A stretch of 64,000 bases of DNA from Tridacna crocea (lineage: Eukaryota; Mollusca; Bivalvia; Cardiida; Cardiidae): NCBI GenBank assembly GCA_943736015.1, contig OX031059.1, positions 22,252,501-22,316,500 of the forward strand. Reading direction: 5' to 3'. Position 1 is the stretch's first letter. Each line of letters opens with the position of its first letter. A model generated the notes under the pieces. That model ran no database searches and had not been told where the DNA came from. It saw only the letters and a program-made list of their open reading frames with translations. A program made the translations under genes and the position numbers. Positions 13,201 through 28,200 of the stretch are shown piece by piece.

Positions 13201-16200
13201 AAAAAGTGCTTTTGAAAGCATCATTGAGAGAAGAAGAAAACTAGCATTTTCTTTTATTCTTCTTTTGGTTTTTACACAATCAAATACATATTTCAACTTT
13301 TGAGTCAGCTTTATCTTATCATGAACAAATCTAGGACAAATCTAAAATTTGTTGGGTTTTTTTTATAAAGAGTTCAACCAAACTAACCTAACTCTTTCTC
13401 TGACTGAGGTATATTTTTCAAGAGATTTTTACACAAATGAAGTCTATTTTCACAAATCGATTGCTTTTCTGTTGATGCGGGATGCTCGTTTGATTGCCAG
13501 CTGGGCAAGCTTCTTTCAGATTTGTTCCTCTCTCAAAATTTATTGTTATACCGACAGCAGATGGTTTTAAAAGAATACTGTGCTTAGTTCTAATAAAAGG
13601 AACCCCACAGGAGCATAGACAGGAGCACTGGCCACCCAACAAAATAGGTCAATGTTAAACACCGAACAAACTCCCCACAGACACATTCTCACTGCTACAG
13701 TACTAATGTTAGCAAACAAATCAGATTCAAACCCATCATCAAGTCAAAATCTTGAAAGAAAATTGAGGGCCCTAACTCTAGTTACCTTTTAGGTTCACTG
13801 TAGGAATAAGGACCTCTATTTGGAATCACATGTGGTTCAACAAGAACTTTCTTCACTGCTGTTGGCTCTTCTTCTCCTTCTTTTCTCTTCCCAGTCTCAG
13901 GCTTCTCTTCCATAAACTGTAGCCTGTATTAATTAAAATATACAAATGAAAAATGGCAGGACATAAATAATAGCATTCTCTCTTAAAATCTGACACAGTA
14001 AAAACTTTTTTTTCTATTTTTTTTTCAAATAGAGGAGGAGAGGGAACCTTCTCTCAACAATGATGTTAAAGGCTACTTAACCCTTTCCAGATGTCACAAA
14101 ATTTTAGACATTTATATATTTTAAACATTTGCAAGCAGCAAATTAAAAGTACCTCAAATTATGAAAGCAGATTCTGATAAACATTGTGGAAAAAGAAGAA
14201 AATGCTTGTCACCAGCATTTTCTTTTTCCCACAATGTTCTTGATGTTAGAGAGAGAGCAATATTCAGATTAAAAAAATATTCAGAATTTGAACAATATTC
14301 AAAATACCTGATTTATCTTTTATCTTAGACAAAACTGTTTACCTGAAAGGAGGTTTTTTTTTGTTATAATCCTCTGTCGTCACCTCAGCAGTATACTCTG
14401 GGAAACTGTTCTGTAGATGATCTATGGATAGAAATGTGTCATTCCAATCTAGTCTTGGTAGCTTGTTTTCCATTCTGTAAACAATTGAACAAAAGTTTAT
14501 TCATCAAATGTATCAAAACCTGTCACTTATTTAACCCTTTACCCCATCAGGCATTTCTATGGTATCTCTAATTGACCCTAAATAACAGCAAGGATGAAGC
14601 CGTTTCTTATGTGTATATGACACCTTTTGATAGCATAGAAAACATTGTGACAAAAGGTGAAATTGCTCGTCACAACAATTTCACCTTTGGTCACAATGTT
14701 TTCCTAAGGCTCCTACAAGCAGTGCGTAGAAATGAGTATCTATGGAGTAAAGGGTTAAGGAAAACAAAAAGAACAACAATGTATCACTGATTAATTCTTT
14801 CACTGCTTTGAAAGAAGACTCATGTAAATTAAAGTGTAGGAAAAGTATTTTACCTTTTTGAATACTAAGTCCCTTATTATAACAAAATTTGATTAATTGT
14901 ATGCAAGTTCTTTCAACATGGGCAAGTCTAAAATTTGTTTTGAATGCTATTGAATAATTTCATGTTCTATGCTGTTGCCTGCAAATTATTTCAAGAGGTA
15001 GGAAGTAAAAAGGAATATCAATTGTAAGTAATTTTACTGCGTATAATGGGCAGCATCAGGGCTCCCATAGCCTAGGATGAGATCATGTAACCAGTCTGGT
15101 ACAACACAGTCTGTATTCATCAATGTTCGTATGGTCTCTAGGACAGCTTTAAAGTTGTTCTCCTTGGGTTTTCTTCTCATTATGATATTGAAGGTTTCAT
15201 AAACATCCTGTAATAAAATAATAGAGAATAACAAGTCTAATATGCATTTAACAAACATCCATGGGATAATTAAAAGATGCTTACTAAAGATTGATACTTG
15301 GTTTGTGAAGGTGTATTTCAACATATTTGTCATCTTTTGGAACATAATACATATATATTCTATATTCTTGCATATACAGGTTACTCATTAATAGGAGTCA
15401 CTATTTAAGACAGGGCTTACTGTTCTCTAACTGTCTTTTACGAAATGATATGGTGTTTTTAAACACTGCAAATTGATTAATTTAATAGTATTTCATATCA
15501 CTTTCAGCACTGTGTCAGTTACATCAATCATTCATGTATAACTTGGATTTCACAGGTGCAAGTCTAGGGCCCTGGTGTGTCTTACCCAAAGACACCCCAA
15601 TGAAAAATTAATTGCTATAAGTGAGGATCAACCTCTAGGTTTCAAATCCAACACCTTCACCACAAAGCCATGCAGGACCCCTAGAACACTAAGGAAGACA
15701 GCTTTTGAAAAGTTTTATTTGTTGTCTACAAATACTACTTTTATTTTTTGATACAGAGTCCCACATTTGCTGTCTAAGAAAGTGTAAAAGTCTCATATCT
15801 ACTTTTAACCCTTTCCCAAATGACAAACTTTTGGAATAGACTAAATTGAAAGCATTTGCAGAAGACAATTTAAGTCTTGCTGAAAAGATGATTTATGTCT
15901 ATCATAGGGTAGAAAACATTGTGGAAAAAGGAGAAAATGCTGGTTACTAGCATTTTCTCCTTTTCCCAGAATGTTTTCAAAATGCTACTATTCTAGACCT
16001 GTAAAAACCAGCTATAGTTTGGGAAAGGGTTAAATAGCCAAAAACACATCATAGCAGACCTCAGAGCCATCTTCTGTAGCTGACATGTCAATCTGGTACT
16101 GATTAGGATCTAACCAAACACGGAATGTCCGTGTATCTCCACTTAACTCAGGTTTTGGCTCTGGACCTGTACAATAAAATAAAGTATTTCATTCACAACA

Positions 16201-19200
16201 AATTAATTCTTTTCCACAAATTCTGATTGATTTCTCACTTTGGCATTCTTTCATTGGAACTAAAGTATTTCATTCACAACAAAATTAATTTTTTTCCACA
16301 AATTCTGATTGACTTCTCACTTTGGCATTCTTTCATTGGAACTAAAGTATTTCATTCACAACAAAATTAATTTTTTTCCACAAATTCTGATTGATTTCTC
16401 ACTTTGGAATTCTTTCATTGGAACTCATGTACAGCAGAGCATCAGTAGATTTGCAAACGGAAAATGAATCATCTATTTCAAGTCCAATAATCAAAGAAAA
16501 TGCAACATGTTTCTCATGTCTGTCTCTTACGGTCACACTGTTTTCAGAATAGCTCTGCTTCCTGGCAAAAACATGCTATGAATTAACCCTTTACCACACA
16601 ATTCCTGGTTTTTACGACCCTGAGATAGAAGCTTTTTGAAAACATTGTGTGAAAAGGAGAAAAGGCTGGAAACCAGCCTTTTCTCCTTTTCCCACAATGT
16701 TTTCTACCCTGCTACAAACAAATTTCAATTTTTGACTTATGGTTATTATGTTGTCTGTAAGTGCTTTCAGTTTGGACCAGTCTAAAATTTTGTTTTTGGT
16801 AAAGGGTTAACAAGGACCATAGATGTTATTCTAAAGAAGCCAATGGCTGTTTTCCAAAACTTTCACCAGATAACCCCCTGGTTTTACAACTCTAAGCAAA
16901 TTTAATCAATCAGGGGAAAAACTATAAAATAATAGTAATCAGCAGCTTATCTTATATCCAAACTATCTTTCAAAATACCTTTTTCAAAACCTGATTCCCA
17001 TAGTTTATAACATACAGCTCTGTTTTGCAAAAACAAAAACAAAAATACTTTAATCTGAAACAAGCAGGTGTCATAGTTTAGGAACAAAATGTCTACCTTC
17101 TTCAATAACTTTTCCTTCATCATCCAGCATCCCCTCAATCTCACATCCCCTGACATAACACAGACCCACTTGGGGAATGAAGGGAGCAAAAGGGTCAAAT
17201 TTGGTCCCGATAGCATTTGGGGGTCTAACAGTGATCAGGAAAGCCACATCATGCTTCCGTAGACCTAAAAAAGGAATCAGTGTAAACTTGAACTGTCAAT
17301 TGTCATACCAGGTAATTTAAGACTGGATTAATAATGATTTCCTTTCTTTACAAAAAGGATGTCCAGTTCATCTACAAAAAGAATCAACCCAGGTCAGCTT
17401 GCTAAGTCCACACAGGCCGACCAGAATCAAATCCTTTTGCAGACAATCAAGTTTTTGCATGTTGTCAAGAGATCAGTTTACCTCATGATTCATTTACTGG
17501 AAAAAACTGATTTTATGGATCTATTTTAATTTGGTGACCAGCTTGATTTTTCAATTGGTGACAGACATTAACCACCAACCCCCACCCCCTTTGCCAGAGC
17601 TCAGCTCATGTAAACAACAAGCGAATACTTACCTTCCCACTCAGCCTTGATTGATGGCACAACACTGAGAGTGACTGTTACATCAGCCCTCACCTGGGCT
17701 GGATGGTTCTCACCTATTCTTGGTTTAGCAACCTGATGGACAGAATAACAAAACAGTAAACTCTTTTGCAAACAATACCATGGAATATTGACCTTAAGAA
17801 TGGAGAAAGACCTATGACAAAATTACTGAGGAAAAAAAGAGCAAATGGTTATTTTTTTCCTCAGTAATTTTGTCATAGGTCGTCTTCTTCGTCAGTTCTG
17901 GCCTTTTCCTAAACAAACCCACCATTTTACATGTCTACAGTACAAGTCTTTAGAAAAAGCTGTGAGAAAAGGAGATACTGCTTGTTAACGACCAATTTCT
18001 TGTTAACAAGTAATGCCTCCTTTTCCACACAGTGGTTTCTACCCTAATGAGGATCTTTCTCCCACTTTTATCAAATTTGACGTAGTTGTTTGCATAACTT
18101 TTGTGTTTGGACCAGTCCAAAATTTTTTGTTTGGGAAAGGGTTAATGAAAAACACAATGCCTTAACCCTTTACCAAACGACGAAATTTTGGACTGTTCCA
18201 AATTGATAGCGTAAACATTGTGGGAAATAGGGAAAATGCTGGTTACCAGCATTTTCTCCCTTTCCCAAAATGTTTTCAGAAGGCTTCTTTGAAAGGGGGT
18301 GTTAAAAGTTGGGATTGTGTGGTAAAGGGTTCAGTGATGATCAAACCTGAGGTCCCAGGTTACAACCACTACACCTGTGACACTGGAATATGTGGGACCC
18401 CAGTGCCAAGTCATCATCAAATTTAGTTGTAACCTTTATCCTGAAAACTAGAGCTATCACTGATCATGATTATACCCCCACCAGCTCCTTGTCACAAAAA
18501 TAGGTATTTGTCACAGAATGCAGAATGGTTTAGTACAAAAGAAAACACTGAAAAAAAGTCCAAGGGGAGATAATTCTCAAAACAATCGCAGCAGGGTCAT
18601 GAAAAATGCACATGCACAATTTCATATATATAGGAACCCTGTGTGTGAATTTGAGATCAGTATGTGAGAAACTAAGTTTTGCTACTGACAGCTTTGTGTC
18701 TATGGATAGACAGACTGACAGATGGACAGAAAGCCATGGCTATTCCAGTATACGCCCCTCTACTTCACTGTGGAGGGTATAATAAGTGGAATGAAATTTT
18801 CAAGCAAACAGTAAAAATCCAAATGTTGGCTATTTCAAATTCATTTAAGGTTAAAAGTATCTCATTATTGGACAGTCTAGATCCAAGATTAGACTGCATG
18901 TTTTGTGCAGTCTGATCTTAATCTACACAATATGCAAAAGGTCAGTGAGTGGCAGCCTATGGGTTAAGCAGTTCACCTCCACAACATTAAATCCAGCAAT
19001 AGGCTGAGCCATTCTTGCCCAACCACCAAAGTATGTGGTACCATCCTCAGCTCTCCATGGCTTTAAATGTGACACTGCATCTTCTATATCCTGTCTGATC
19101 TCATCTGAAAAAATGTATCACAGATTGATATAGAGATGGTGCCAGAGAAAAAAAAAAACATCATTTGAGATATGGGCCATGCTCTGGCAAAAAGGCATTT

Positions 19201-22200
19201 AACCCATTACCCATTACCACACAAAAAATATTTAAACCTATCCAAATTGAAAGCAGTTGCAAACAACAATTTCAAAGTGGCTTAAAATGGTGCAATTTTG
19301 CTTTGATAGTGAAGAAAACTTTGTGGGAAATGGAGAAAATGCTGGTTACTAGCATGCTGGTTTCTAGCATTTTCTCCTTTTCCCACGATAATTTCAAAAG
19401 GTTTCTTCATCAGGGTCATAAGAAGTCATCATTACCACACAATTCCTAGTTTTAACCACCTTTAGACCTTTAGTTTTCATTTCAGAAAACTTTGTGTGAA
19501 AAGGAGAAAATGCTGGTAACCAGCATTTTCTCCTTTTCTCATAATGTTTTCTACCCTTCACAAAACAAATTAAAAATTTTCAGTCACTTCATTTTGTCAT
19601 CTGCAAATGTTTTCAATTTGGACAAGCCAAAAATTTTATTGTTTGGCAAAGACTTAATGCATCTTTATGATGCAATGCATTGTACACCAGGTAAGCCACC
19701 ACATAATGATGGAACCCTAAATTCCATTTTGTATAACAATTGACAGGATCTTGAAGTAGGTTGGCCCTTTGGCAATTAGAAAACCTTTATATAGCAAAAG
19801 GTTTTGACTCGTGTCAGCTTGCATGGACTGCAAAGACTGATATGAGTTGATACTTTTAGCAGATGTATTGAACCTGCTTTTCATACAGCACAGCTCTGAC
19901 ATGTACAGATTGCTAAAATATTACAAGTATACCACTCTTGTAAGTAGTAGAGGCACTACTGTTCAAATAGTACTTCTTAAACCAAACCAAAGAATCTGTA
20001 AGTTTAACTGCCCAGAGCAAAAGGCTTTTAAAAATATTGTGGTTAAAGGATAAATTGCTAATGGCCAGCATTTTTTTCTTTTCCCACTAGATTTTCTTTT
20101 ATTTCAAGGACAAATCTCACAGTTCGAACCATGTTTAATTTGTCATCTCCAATGTTTTTGTCCCAAATTTTGCAGTTTGCAACATACCAAAAGGGGCATT
20201 CCGACATTTGTGTGAAGTGTTGTCTTGGATCAGCCTGCACAGCCTGTGCAGGCTGATCCCAGATGACATTTAACCAGTACATTAGATTTTGTGCTACAGT
20301 ACACTTGCACAAAACAGGAATTTACATAAAAATGAAAAGTGCCGCCTCTGGTAAGTCTGTGAGGACTGCACAGGCTGATCCAGGCAATACATTACACAAA
20401 TGTATGAATGCCCCTTTTTGTGTGTTGCATTTAACCTTACAGGTGAAATCTTTGGAGAAAATTGTGGAAATAGAAACAAGAGATTGATACAAGAAATTCA
20501 AGTTTATGAAATACAAATAATCTTTGATCTTAAGTTCTCTAAATGAATTTCGAAGTTTATCTACAATTTCTACAAGTAGTAGAGGCAGAATACTCACAAG
20601 TTGACTCTAATCTAAAGAGGTTGAAGTTTCTCAAGAGGTAATCATGCAAGGTCAAAAACTGTAGGTTGATCTTTGGTAAAGCAAGTGTTCCTGAAATGTA
20701 CCCAGTATATCAATATGTAGAGGGCCTAACATGGACTTATCCAATACGCAAAGCATATATGAGTATTGCGATTACCAGAATACTTTGCTAAACCCTTTAC
20801 CACACAAAACCACCTTTTAATGACCAAGATGAAGAAGGCTTTCTACAAAAATATTGGCCTTTTAAGCAGAATATCACAACCATATACATTTCTGTGTAGT
20901 CAGTTCAGGTCCAGTTGTGAGGTTCCCATAGGATGGGGCAGGGGCGGACTATTGTAATGTTTCTTGTAGTATATACACTCTTTTTTTAAAGCAGTTAAAA
21001 ATATCATATGATAAATAATTAAAATCACAACAGAGACTGGCATATTTTCAGAACTGGACAGAAAGTATCTAACATGAAAACATAAAAGTTTTACACAGAG
21101 TAAATAGGTATTACACATATTCTGATCTATTAATAGAATATTTGTTTTTTAAAATAAAATATCAAAATTTATTTCCTCTCATGAACATCATCAGTAATAT
21201 TTTAACTCATGGTGCCATGATTGAAAATATTACCAATGATATTCAGGAGATGACTTTTTTTTTCACCTTAAAAAAAAACAAATATTCTATTTCTTTCAAT
21301 GCTTTTGACCTTTTCTTAGGCAAACCCAAATCAAAATCCAATACAATTCTTTTTGGTTATTCCCTGTGGTGTACCCCATTGCAACCCATTACAATATTAC
21401 GTCAAGCACAAGACATGTAAGGTAAATTATGTCACATTTTCATCTGGATGTGAGGCATGGGTATTTTACCTAGGTTATCAGTGCATGGGAACAACTCTTT
21501 TTGCCTTCAATTGAAGAGCTAGAATATAAAAGTCGGTATTTTCACTGGTTGTAACCATTGTGAAGAATGAAATACAACATCATACCTTCTCCATTGTAAT
21601 ACTCAGAGGGTACAATATTCTCATCCCAAATAATATCTTCTGTAGGGTATAAGGGCATCTCATTGATCTGTTCCTGTTGGGATTTCTTTTTCTCATGTTG
21701 ACTCACCTACAATTACAACAAAGTTCTCGTAAAAGTAAAGTAGAATCAAAGGGCTGAAATTCCCGCAATGCACAATGATCGTGAAAAAAGCAAGAATTGA
21801 TTATCAAGACAAGTAATAGTTAAGTTATGTACTGAACATGGCACATTTATCTATATAAAATCAGAACAGATGATCCCTTGATGAGAAAACATAGGGCAAA
21901 ATCGATCCAGACAAAAATATTGTTCAATCAGACATAAATTTGTAAGAGAGAAAAAAAATTCAAAATAGATGATTAGGTAAGGTAAATAGGTAAGGTCATT
22001 ATGTAAAAAATAGGATGAGATACAGATATACTAATAATAAAAATTAGTCCAAACGTTACTGATATGACCCACTACTGTGTAATTGAAAAGACAAAAGAAT
22101 AAATCTTACCAACAATTCAACTAGGAATTCTTTATTCTGGGTTGATTCCTGACCTTCCTCTAGAGCTGGCAACATGTTAAGCTGTGCCAATATCTGGTGT

Positions 22201-25200
22201 AGTTCAGTGTTACTGCAATACATATAGCGTAAAAATTTGATCATATCAAAGAGCCTTTGTACTTCTTCTATCAATATTTTCATATCTTTAGGTATTTAAC
22301 CTTCATCAACCAAGCCTGCAGAAAAAGCTTTTATAACATTGATGGTAGGATCATAATGCTGGTAGCCCAACATTTCTTTTTCCTTATCAAAGTTGTTGCC
22401 CATTTGAAGATGTTATCAGTTGAGCTATACATAATTTCATTTATAAAAAATATTGGCAGGTCTAAAATTCTGTTGTTTGATAAACAGTTAAACATTAACT
22501 TAGTCTTATTACCTCCTACAGATTTCTTTCAGGGTCTTTCAGTGTACAAGGTTTCAAACAATATTTGCGCATGAAAAAAATTGTAAGTATGTTGCCTTTT
22601 GCAAGAATGATTTGTGTGTAATAATGTGAATAACACATCTTCAAGCTGATGAGCCACATTAAGAAATATTCAACTAAGGCTAGCATACATTTTTTACAAA
22701 AGTGGCACTTTACTTAGTTGTAGATCTCACCTTAATGTTCCAAAGTGCTTCAACAATGCCTCTCTACTGTCAATACTGCCTATGTTAGCAATGGCAAACT
22801 TCTTCAACACTTCATCTTCCTTGAAAAGCTTGAATACAGATTTCTGAAGAAAAAAAGGAACCAAAACAATGTCACACTCATGTTTATTCTAATCTTTCAA
22901 CCAGCAATTCCATTTTCTAAATACTCTATAGAAAAGACTTTTAAAAATAAAGATGTGTTACAAGAAGAAAATGCTGGTAACCAGCATATTCACACTTTTC
23001 CAAAATATTTTCTATCCTATCAAAGACAAATTCAAACATATTAGTCACTGGTAATAGAATGTCTGAAAATTTTTTCAACTTGTGCAAGTCTAAAATTTTA
23101 TCTTCTGGAAAACAGTTAATCCATATTAAACACATGTCATATGTCTTTAAAGCCCTTGGAAAGACGGCTTCAGAAAACGTTGCATACAAAGACAGAATGC
23201 TTGTAAAAAGATGCACACTCCATCAGTATGTTGATTTTCTTCATGGACATTACAACACATTGCTTACAAAGACATCTACAGTATGTTCTCTCATAATCAT
23301 GATTTATAATTCATGAGATACAGTTATGTGAAAGACAGAAAATGACACCATCTAAAACTTACTAACTTACTCCCCCTCTCCCCCAGAGGCATTCGGACAT
23401 TTGCATAAAGTGTCGTCTCAGATCAGCCTGTGCAATCTGCCTCAGCTAATCCGAGATGACACTCTACATCAACATTAGATTTTGTCCTGGTGTAGACTTC
23501 TGCGGTGAAACAGAAAATCACACACGACCAGAAAGTCTCGTCTAGGATCAGCCTGCACAAAGTGCGCTGGCTGATCTGAAACAACACTTCACACAAATGT
23601 ACGAATGTCCCTTTTCACCTGTTGCAGGACATATGTCACTAATATTAAAATAAATTGACAATGGAAAGATGCATCATACCTGTAAAGCCAACATCCTATT
23701 ATAATGTAGATCTATACGGTTATGTATTGTTAATGCTTCCCCAGTGGATTCATCTATCTCAAACTCAGCATACAACTTTAGCATGTCAAGTAACTGTGAA
23801 ACAAAAATAACACTTAACTCTTTACTACACAGTCCTGACTTTTAAACAACCCTGAGAAAGATGCCTTTTGAAAACATTGTGGGAAACAGAAAATGCTGGT
23901 TACCAGCATTTTCTCTGTTCCCACAATGTTTTCTACCCTATCAAAGTTAGAAATCATCATATTAACAAGATTTAATTAGTTATCTAGCACAGCTTAAAAT
24001 TTGGTCCATGCCAAAAAAAATTTGCTGTTTGGCAAAGAGTTAAGTGTATAACTATAACAAATTTGTCATGTATGTATCACTAAATCATGTACATTATGTA
24101 TACAACATTACGATAATCAAAACCGGCATATCATGTGAGGCATTAAATCCAACATAGACTGGAATGTATGAATTAATATTAGCACATTAGTATATTGCCT
24201 ACTTCATTTAACTTGATCCTAACCTATATGTTTGAATATAAGTAGGTATATTAATCAAACTCCAACTACTATTCAATAAGTTACAAATACACAGGAAGGT
24301 ACTTATATACACAAGTAATCTATTTAAGCCTTAGCTTACCAAGCGTGACTACAGGCACTTTTATGGTCAGCGTATATCAAGATTAGACTGCATAAAATGT
24401 GCAGTCTGATCTTGGATCTACACAGACCAATAGGAGGTATCTCTCTAAAAAAATAACATTGGAAATGCAATATTTGCTTTTTTCACTATTGACCGGAAAG
24501 TCTCATTTACTTATCTAGTAAGTTAAGGGTTGATTTGCCTAAACTGCACAAAATATTTCCAGGACCTTCCCGGACATATGCCAAACAACGCCGAGGGTAA
24601 AACTAAAATATCAATTTATGCAAATGATTTTACCCTGGGTCATGTTAAATGAAGTCTATCTTACCTTAACAGTTATTTGTTCAAAGACACAACTCAAACA
24701 TGTAAGTTTCAGAGGCACGGATAACAAATATTTTTTGACAATGCAAAACTTGTGCTGTTGGTACTTATAACAACAAAAAAATATTTTTAATGCTAACTTT
24801 TCAATTTTAAACCCAATAATGTTAACACATGGACACATCTTGGAATAATTGGTAGGGTAACAGTTCTGATTGCTCAAATAACTATTAATCCAGACTGTTA
24901 TGTGTGAAGGTCAGATTATTTCTTTCATTTGGCCAGATATCAGTCCTCTGCATTCACTGAGAAACCTATACCCCTTTCTGTATAACCCTACTTTAACCCT
25001 TTACCAAACAATCCCTGGTTTTAATGACCCTGAGGAAGAAACCTTCAGAAAACATTGTGGGAAAAGGAGAAAATGCTGGTAACCAGCATTTTCTCCTTTT
25101 CCCACAATATTTGAACTGTTCCAAAGTCAAGTTTTAATTTCTGTGTCACATTTAATTTGTCGTCGGCAAATGCTTTCAATTTGGACAAGTCTAACTTCTT

Positions 25201-28200
25201 ATGTTTGTTAAGAATGACAGTTTTGTCATGAAAGGAGGAAAAACCAGTATTTTCTCCTTCCTGAAAGACTTTCCTACCAGATAAATTTCATCAATCGGAC
25301 CACCTTTGATTTAATGTCTGAGTATGATTTTTTTTCATCTGTCATCAATACATAATTTTCACTTCATCTATCAGAGTTAAGTTGTTTCCAAAAAAGGTAA
25401 AGGCTGAATTTACCTCCTTAAACAACTTTCCCTCTGGTTTCTTTACTAGATGTGACAAATATGACAAGCAGACAACATGGCTGTCCTCCATGATGGCATT
25501 GAAGAAGCGTCGGGTGGGTAGCTGGGCCTCAATGTCAATCAGAAACTCAATAAATCTCTCGCAGTACATTACTTTCTCTTCATCTGGTTTACCTATCAAA
25601 CAGATACAGAAAAGTCTTCTGATACATGTTTTCTTATTTCATGGACAATGTTAGAATTCAGCTCATTGAAGTTCAACTAGAGACTCATGAGGTCCTGAAT
25701 TGCTCTACTAGTGGTCACTGACCAGCATGTTTTAATGTGAAGGAAAGAGTTAATCATAAATTTTCCTGTATACTATCAGCTCTACCACATGATTGAAAAT
25801 GAAACAGCAAACTCAGATGTAGACTTTATTGCATCAGCAAAAGTGAGACTACCTTGCATAGTTATACAGGGTAAACTGGATCATGACATAAGGTCTACTA
25901 GTCTTTGGCCAGCAGGGCTAAAAATCACACATAAAGTGAGAAAAAACACAGAGACAGGCAAATCTATTATTAATACAAACAATTGACAAAAATAACATAA
26001 ATCAGGAATATTTGACGGTGAAGAAAAAATCATTTTATGAAGTGTATGAATAAAATTTTTGGAAATTTCTTTTATTTTTTTTAAAGCCTTCAAGTGCTGG
26101 AAATTTAGTATATTAATAAAAGAAAAATAAGATTCCATATATTAGTGGGGGACCACTTGTAGAGTTGCTTTTAGTAATAGGCTGATTTCCCGTCAAAATC
26201 ATAAGTCAAAAAAAGGAGCATAAATATCTAAAGAATGCTATGATGGTCATATGATCTAATAGCTAACAACCAGTCCAAACTTAAAGTGAATACCTTTAGA
26301 AATGACAAAGATACTACAATATGTCAAAAGTTGGCACGATGTTTTCTTCAAAAACAACTACACTAAAAATCAAACCTTTTTTCTTCACTGTTTTCAAAAC
26401 TTCCAAGTACTTGTGTAGGAGGTTCCATAAATATTGTCTTTCAAACTGCACCTTCTGTAACTCTGGTGGACTCAACTTGGCATCTTTTTTCTTGATAAAG
26501 TTATAGAACTTTTTGTACTTTGGATTGGCTTTGAATAACTCCTCCCTCTTTCCCTGTACATAATATAAGTTTCATCATTAATATCATCATGGTCTTTAAC
26601 TCCCTACCAGATAATCTCGACCTTGAAGAACACAGCTTTTGAAAACATCATAAGTAAAGAAGACAATGCTAGTAACCAGCATTTCCTTCTTTTCCCATGA
26701 TGTTTTCTACCCTCTGGAAGATAAACTCATCATTTCATTCATGTTTCTTTTGTCATCTGCAAATGCTTTCAGTTTGGATAAGTCTAAAATTTTGTCATGT
26801 GGAAAAGACTTAAACCTAAATGGAAATGATCAGGTTGAACTTTTCCACTTCAGTAAATATTATCTAGTTCACCAATTTCTCTTAGATGTTCTTAACATTT
26901 TATTACAACATTTCCCTATCATCACATGAAGACTCAGGTATACTTACAGGTATGAGACAAGTCCAAATAGGCAGAGACACCAATCTCTGTACTTGCTCTC
27001 TAATCAGGTCCATTTCCTGAAATATACATGGAAATTACCCTAACCAGCTTTTACTCTTCTTCAGAAAAATATTTAACGTCATCTGTTGTTTGGCCTGCAA
27101 TATGTGAAAAGGAGCACGCAGACATTTGCGAAAAGCATCATCTCGGATCAATTAGGACAGGCTAATCCAAAACGACACTTCCTGTTTCTATGTGACTTTC
27201 TGTTTAGGACAAATCTTCTGTAGCACAAAATCTAGTGTAGCCGTAAAGCGCCGTTTCCAATTAGCCTGTGCAGTCCTGACTGCACATGCTGATCCAAGAC
27301 AATACTGTACACAGATATCCGAATGCCCCTTTTTGCATGTTGCAAGCTGTTTCAAACACAAAGTCTGTCATTCGATCCTCATTAAATTTTTCATCCTTGC
27401 AACTAAAATGAGTCTAAAATTTGTAGTCTGGTAAAGAGTCATCATCATTCATTTTCAGATTAACTTAAAAAAACTTGCAATTATGGGGATTAACCCATTA
27501 CCACACAATCCCTACTTTTGACGCCCCTGAGAAGGGCGCCTTTAGCAAACATTGTGGGAAAAGGAGAAAATGGTGGTAACCAGCATTTTCTCCTTTTCTC
27601 ACAATGTTTTCTACCCTTCACAAAACAAATTTCAAGTTTTAAGTCACTTTTATTTTGTCGTCTGCAAATGCTTTGGATTGGGACAAACCTAAAACTTTGT
27701 CGTTTGGTAATGAGTTAAACCAGATTTTAAGTTTAAAGCCTTTGAAAACATTGTGGGAAAAGGAGAAAATGCAGGTAACCGGAATTTTCTTTTTCACAAT
27801 GTTTTCTACCCTTTCCAAAACTATTTTCAATTTTTGATTCACATTTATTTTCTCATCTGCAAATGTTTTCAATTTGGACAAAATTCAAAATTTTGTTCTT
27901 TGGTAAAGAGTTAAAGGCAGAGAACTCTTAAAATTACTTAAAATCATATGGTCATGACTGTTTACCTTTCTAGACCTACAAAGTCCTAGTCAGCCACTCA
28001 GCAAACTGAGCTATGGCCATCTGGTATGTAATGGTATTATCAATGTATTTATCCTCTGTCATGCAGTAACAGCTTTATATACTGACAGAAAAGGAAACTC
28101 TGAAGTGAAAATGCTAAAAACCTTCCTGTTTTCCACATGAATTTTTATCTGTTTTAAACTTGAGTTATCTATGTGGAAATAAACATTAGCAGTCTTTGTT

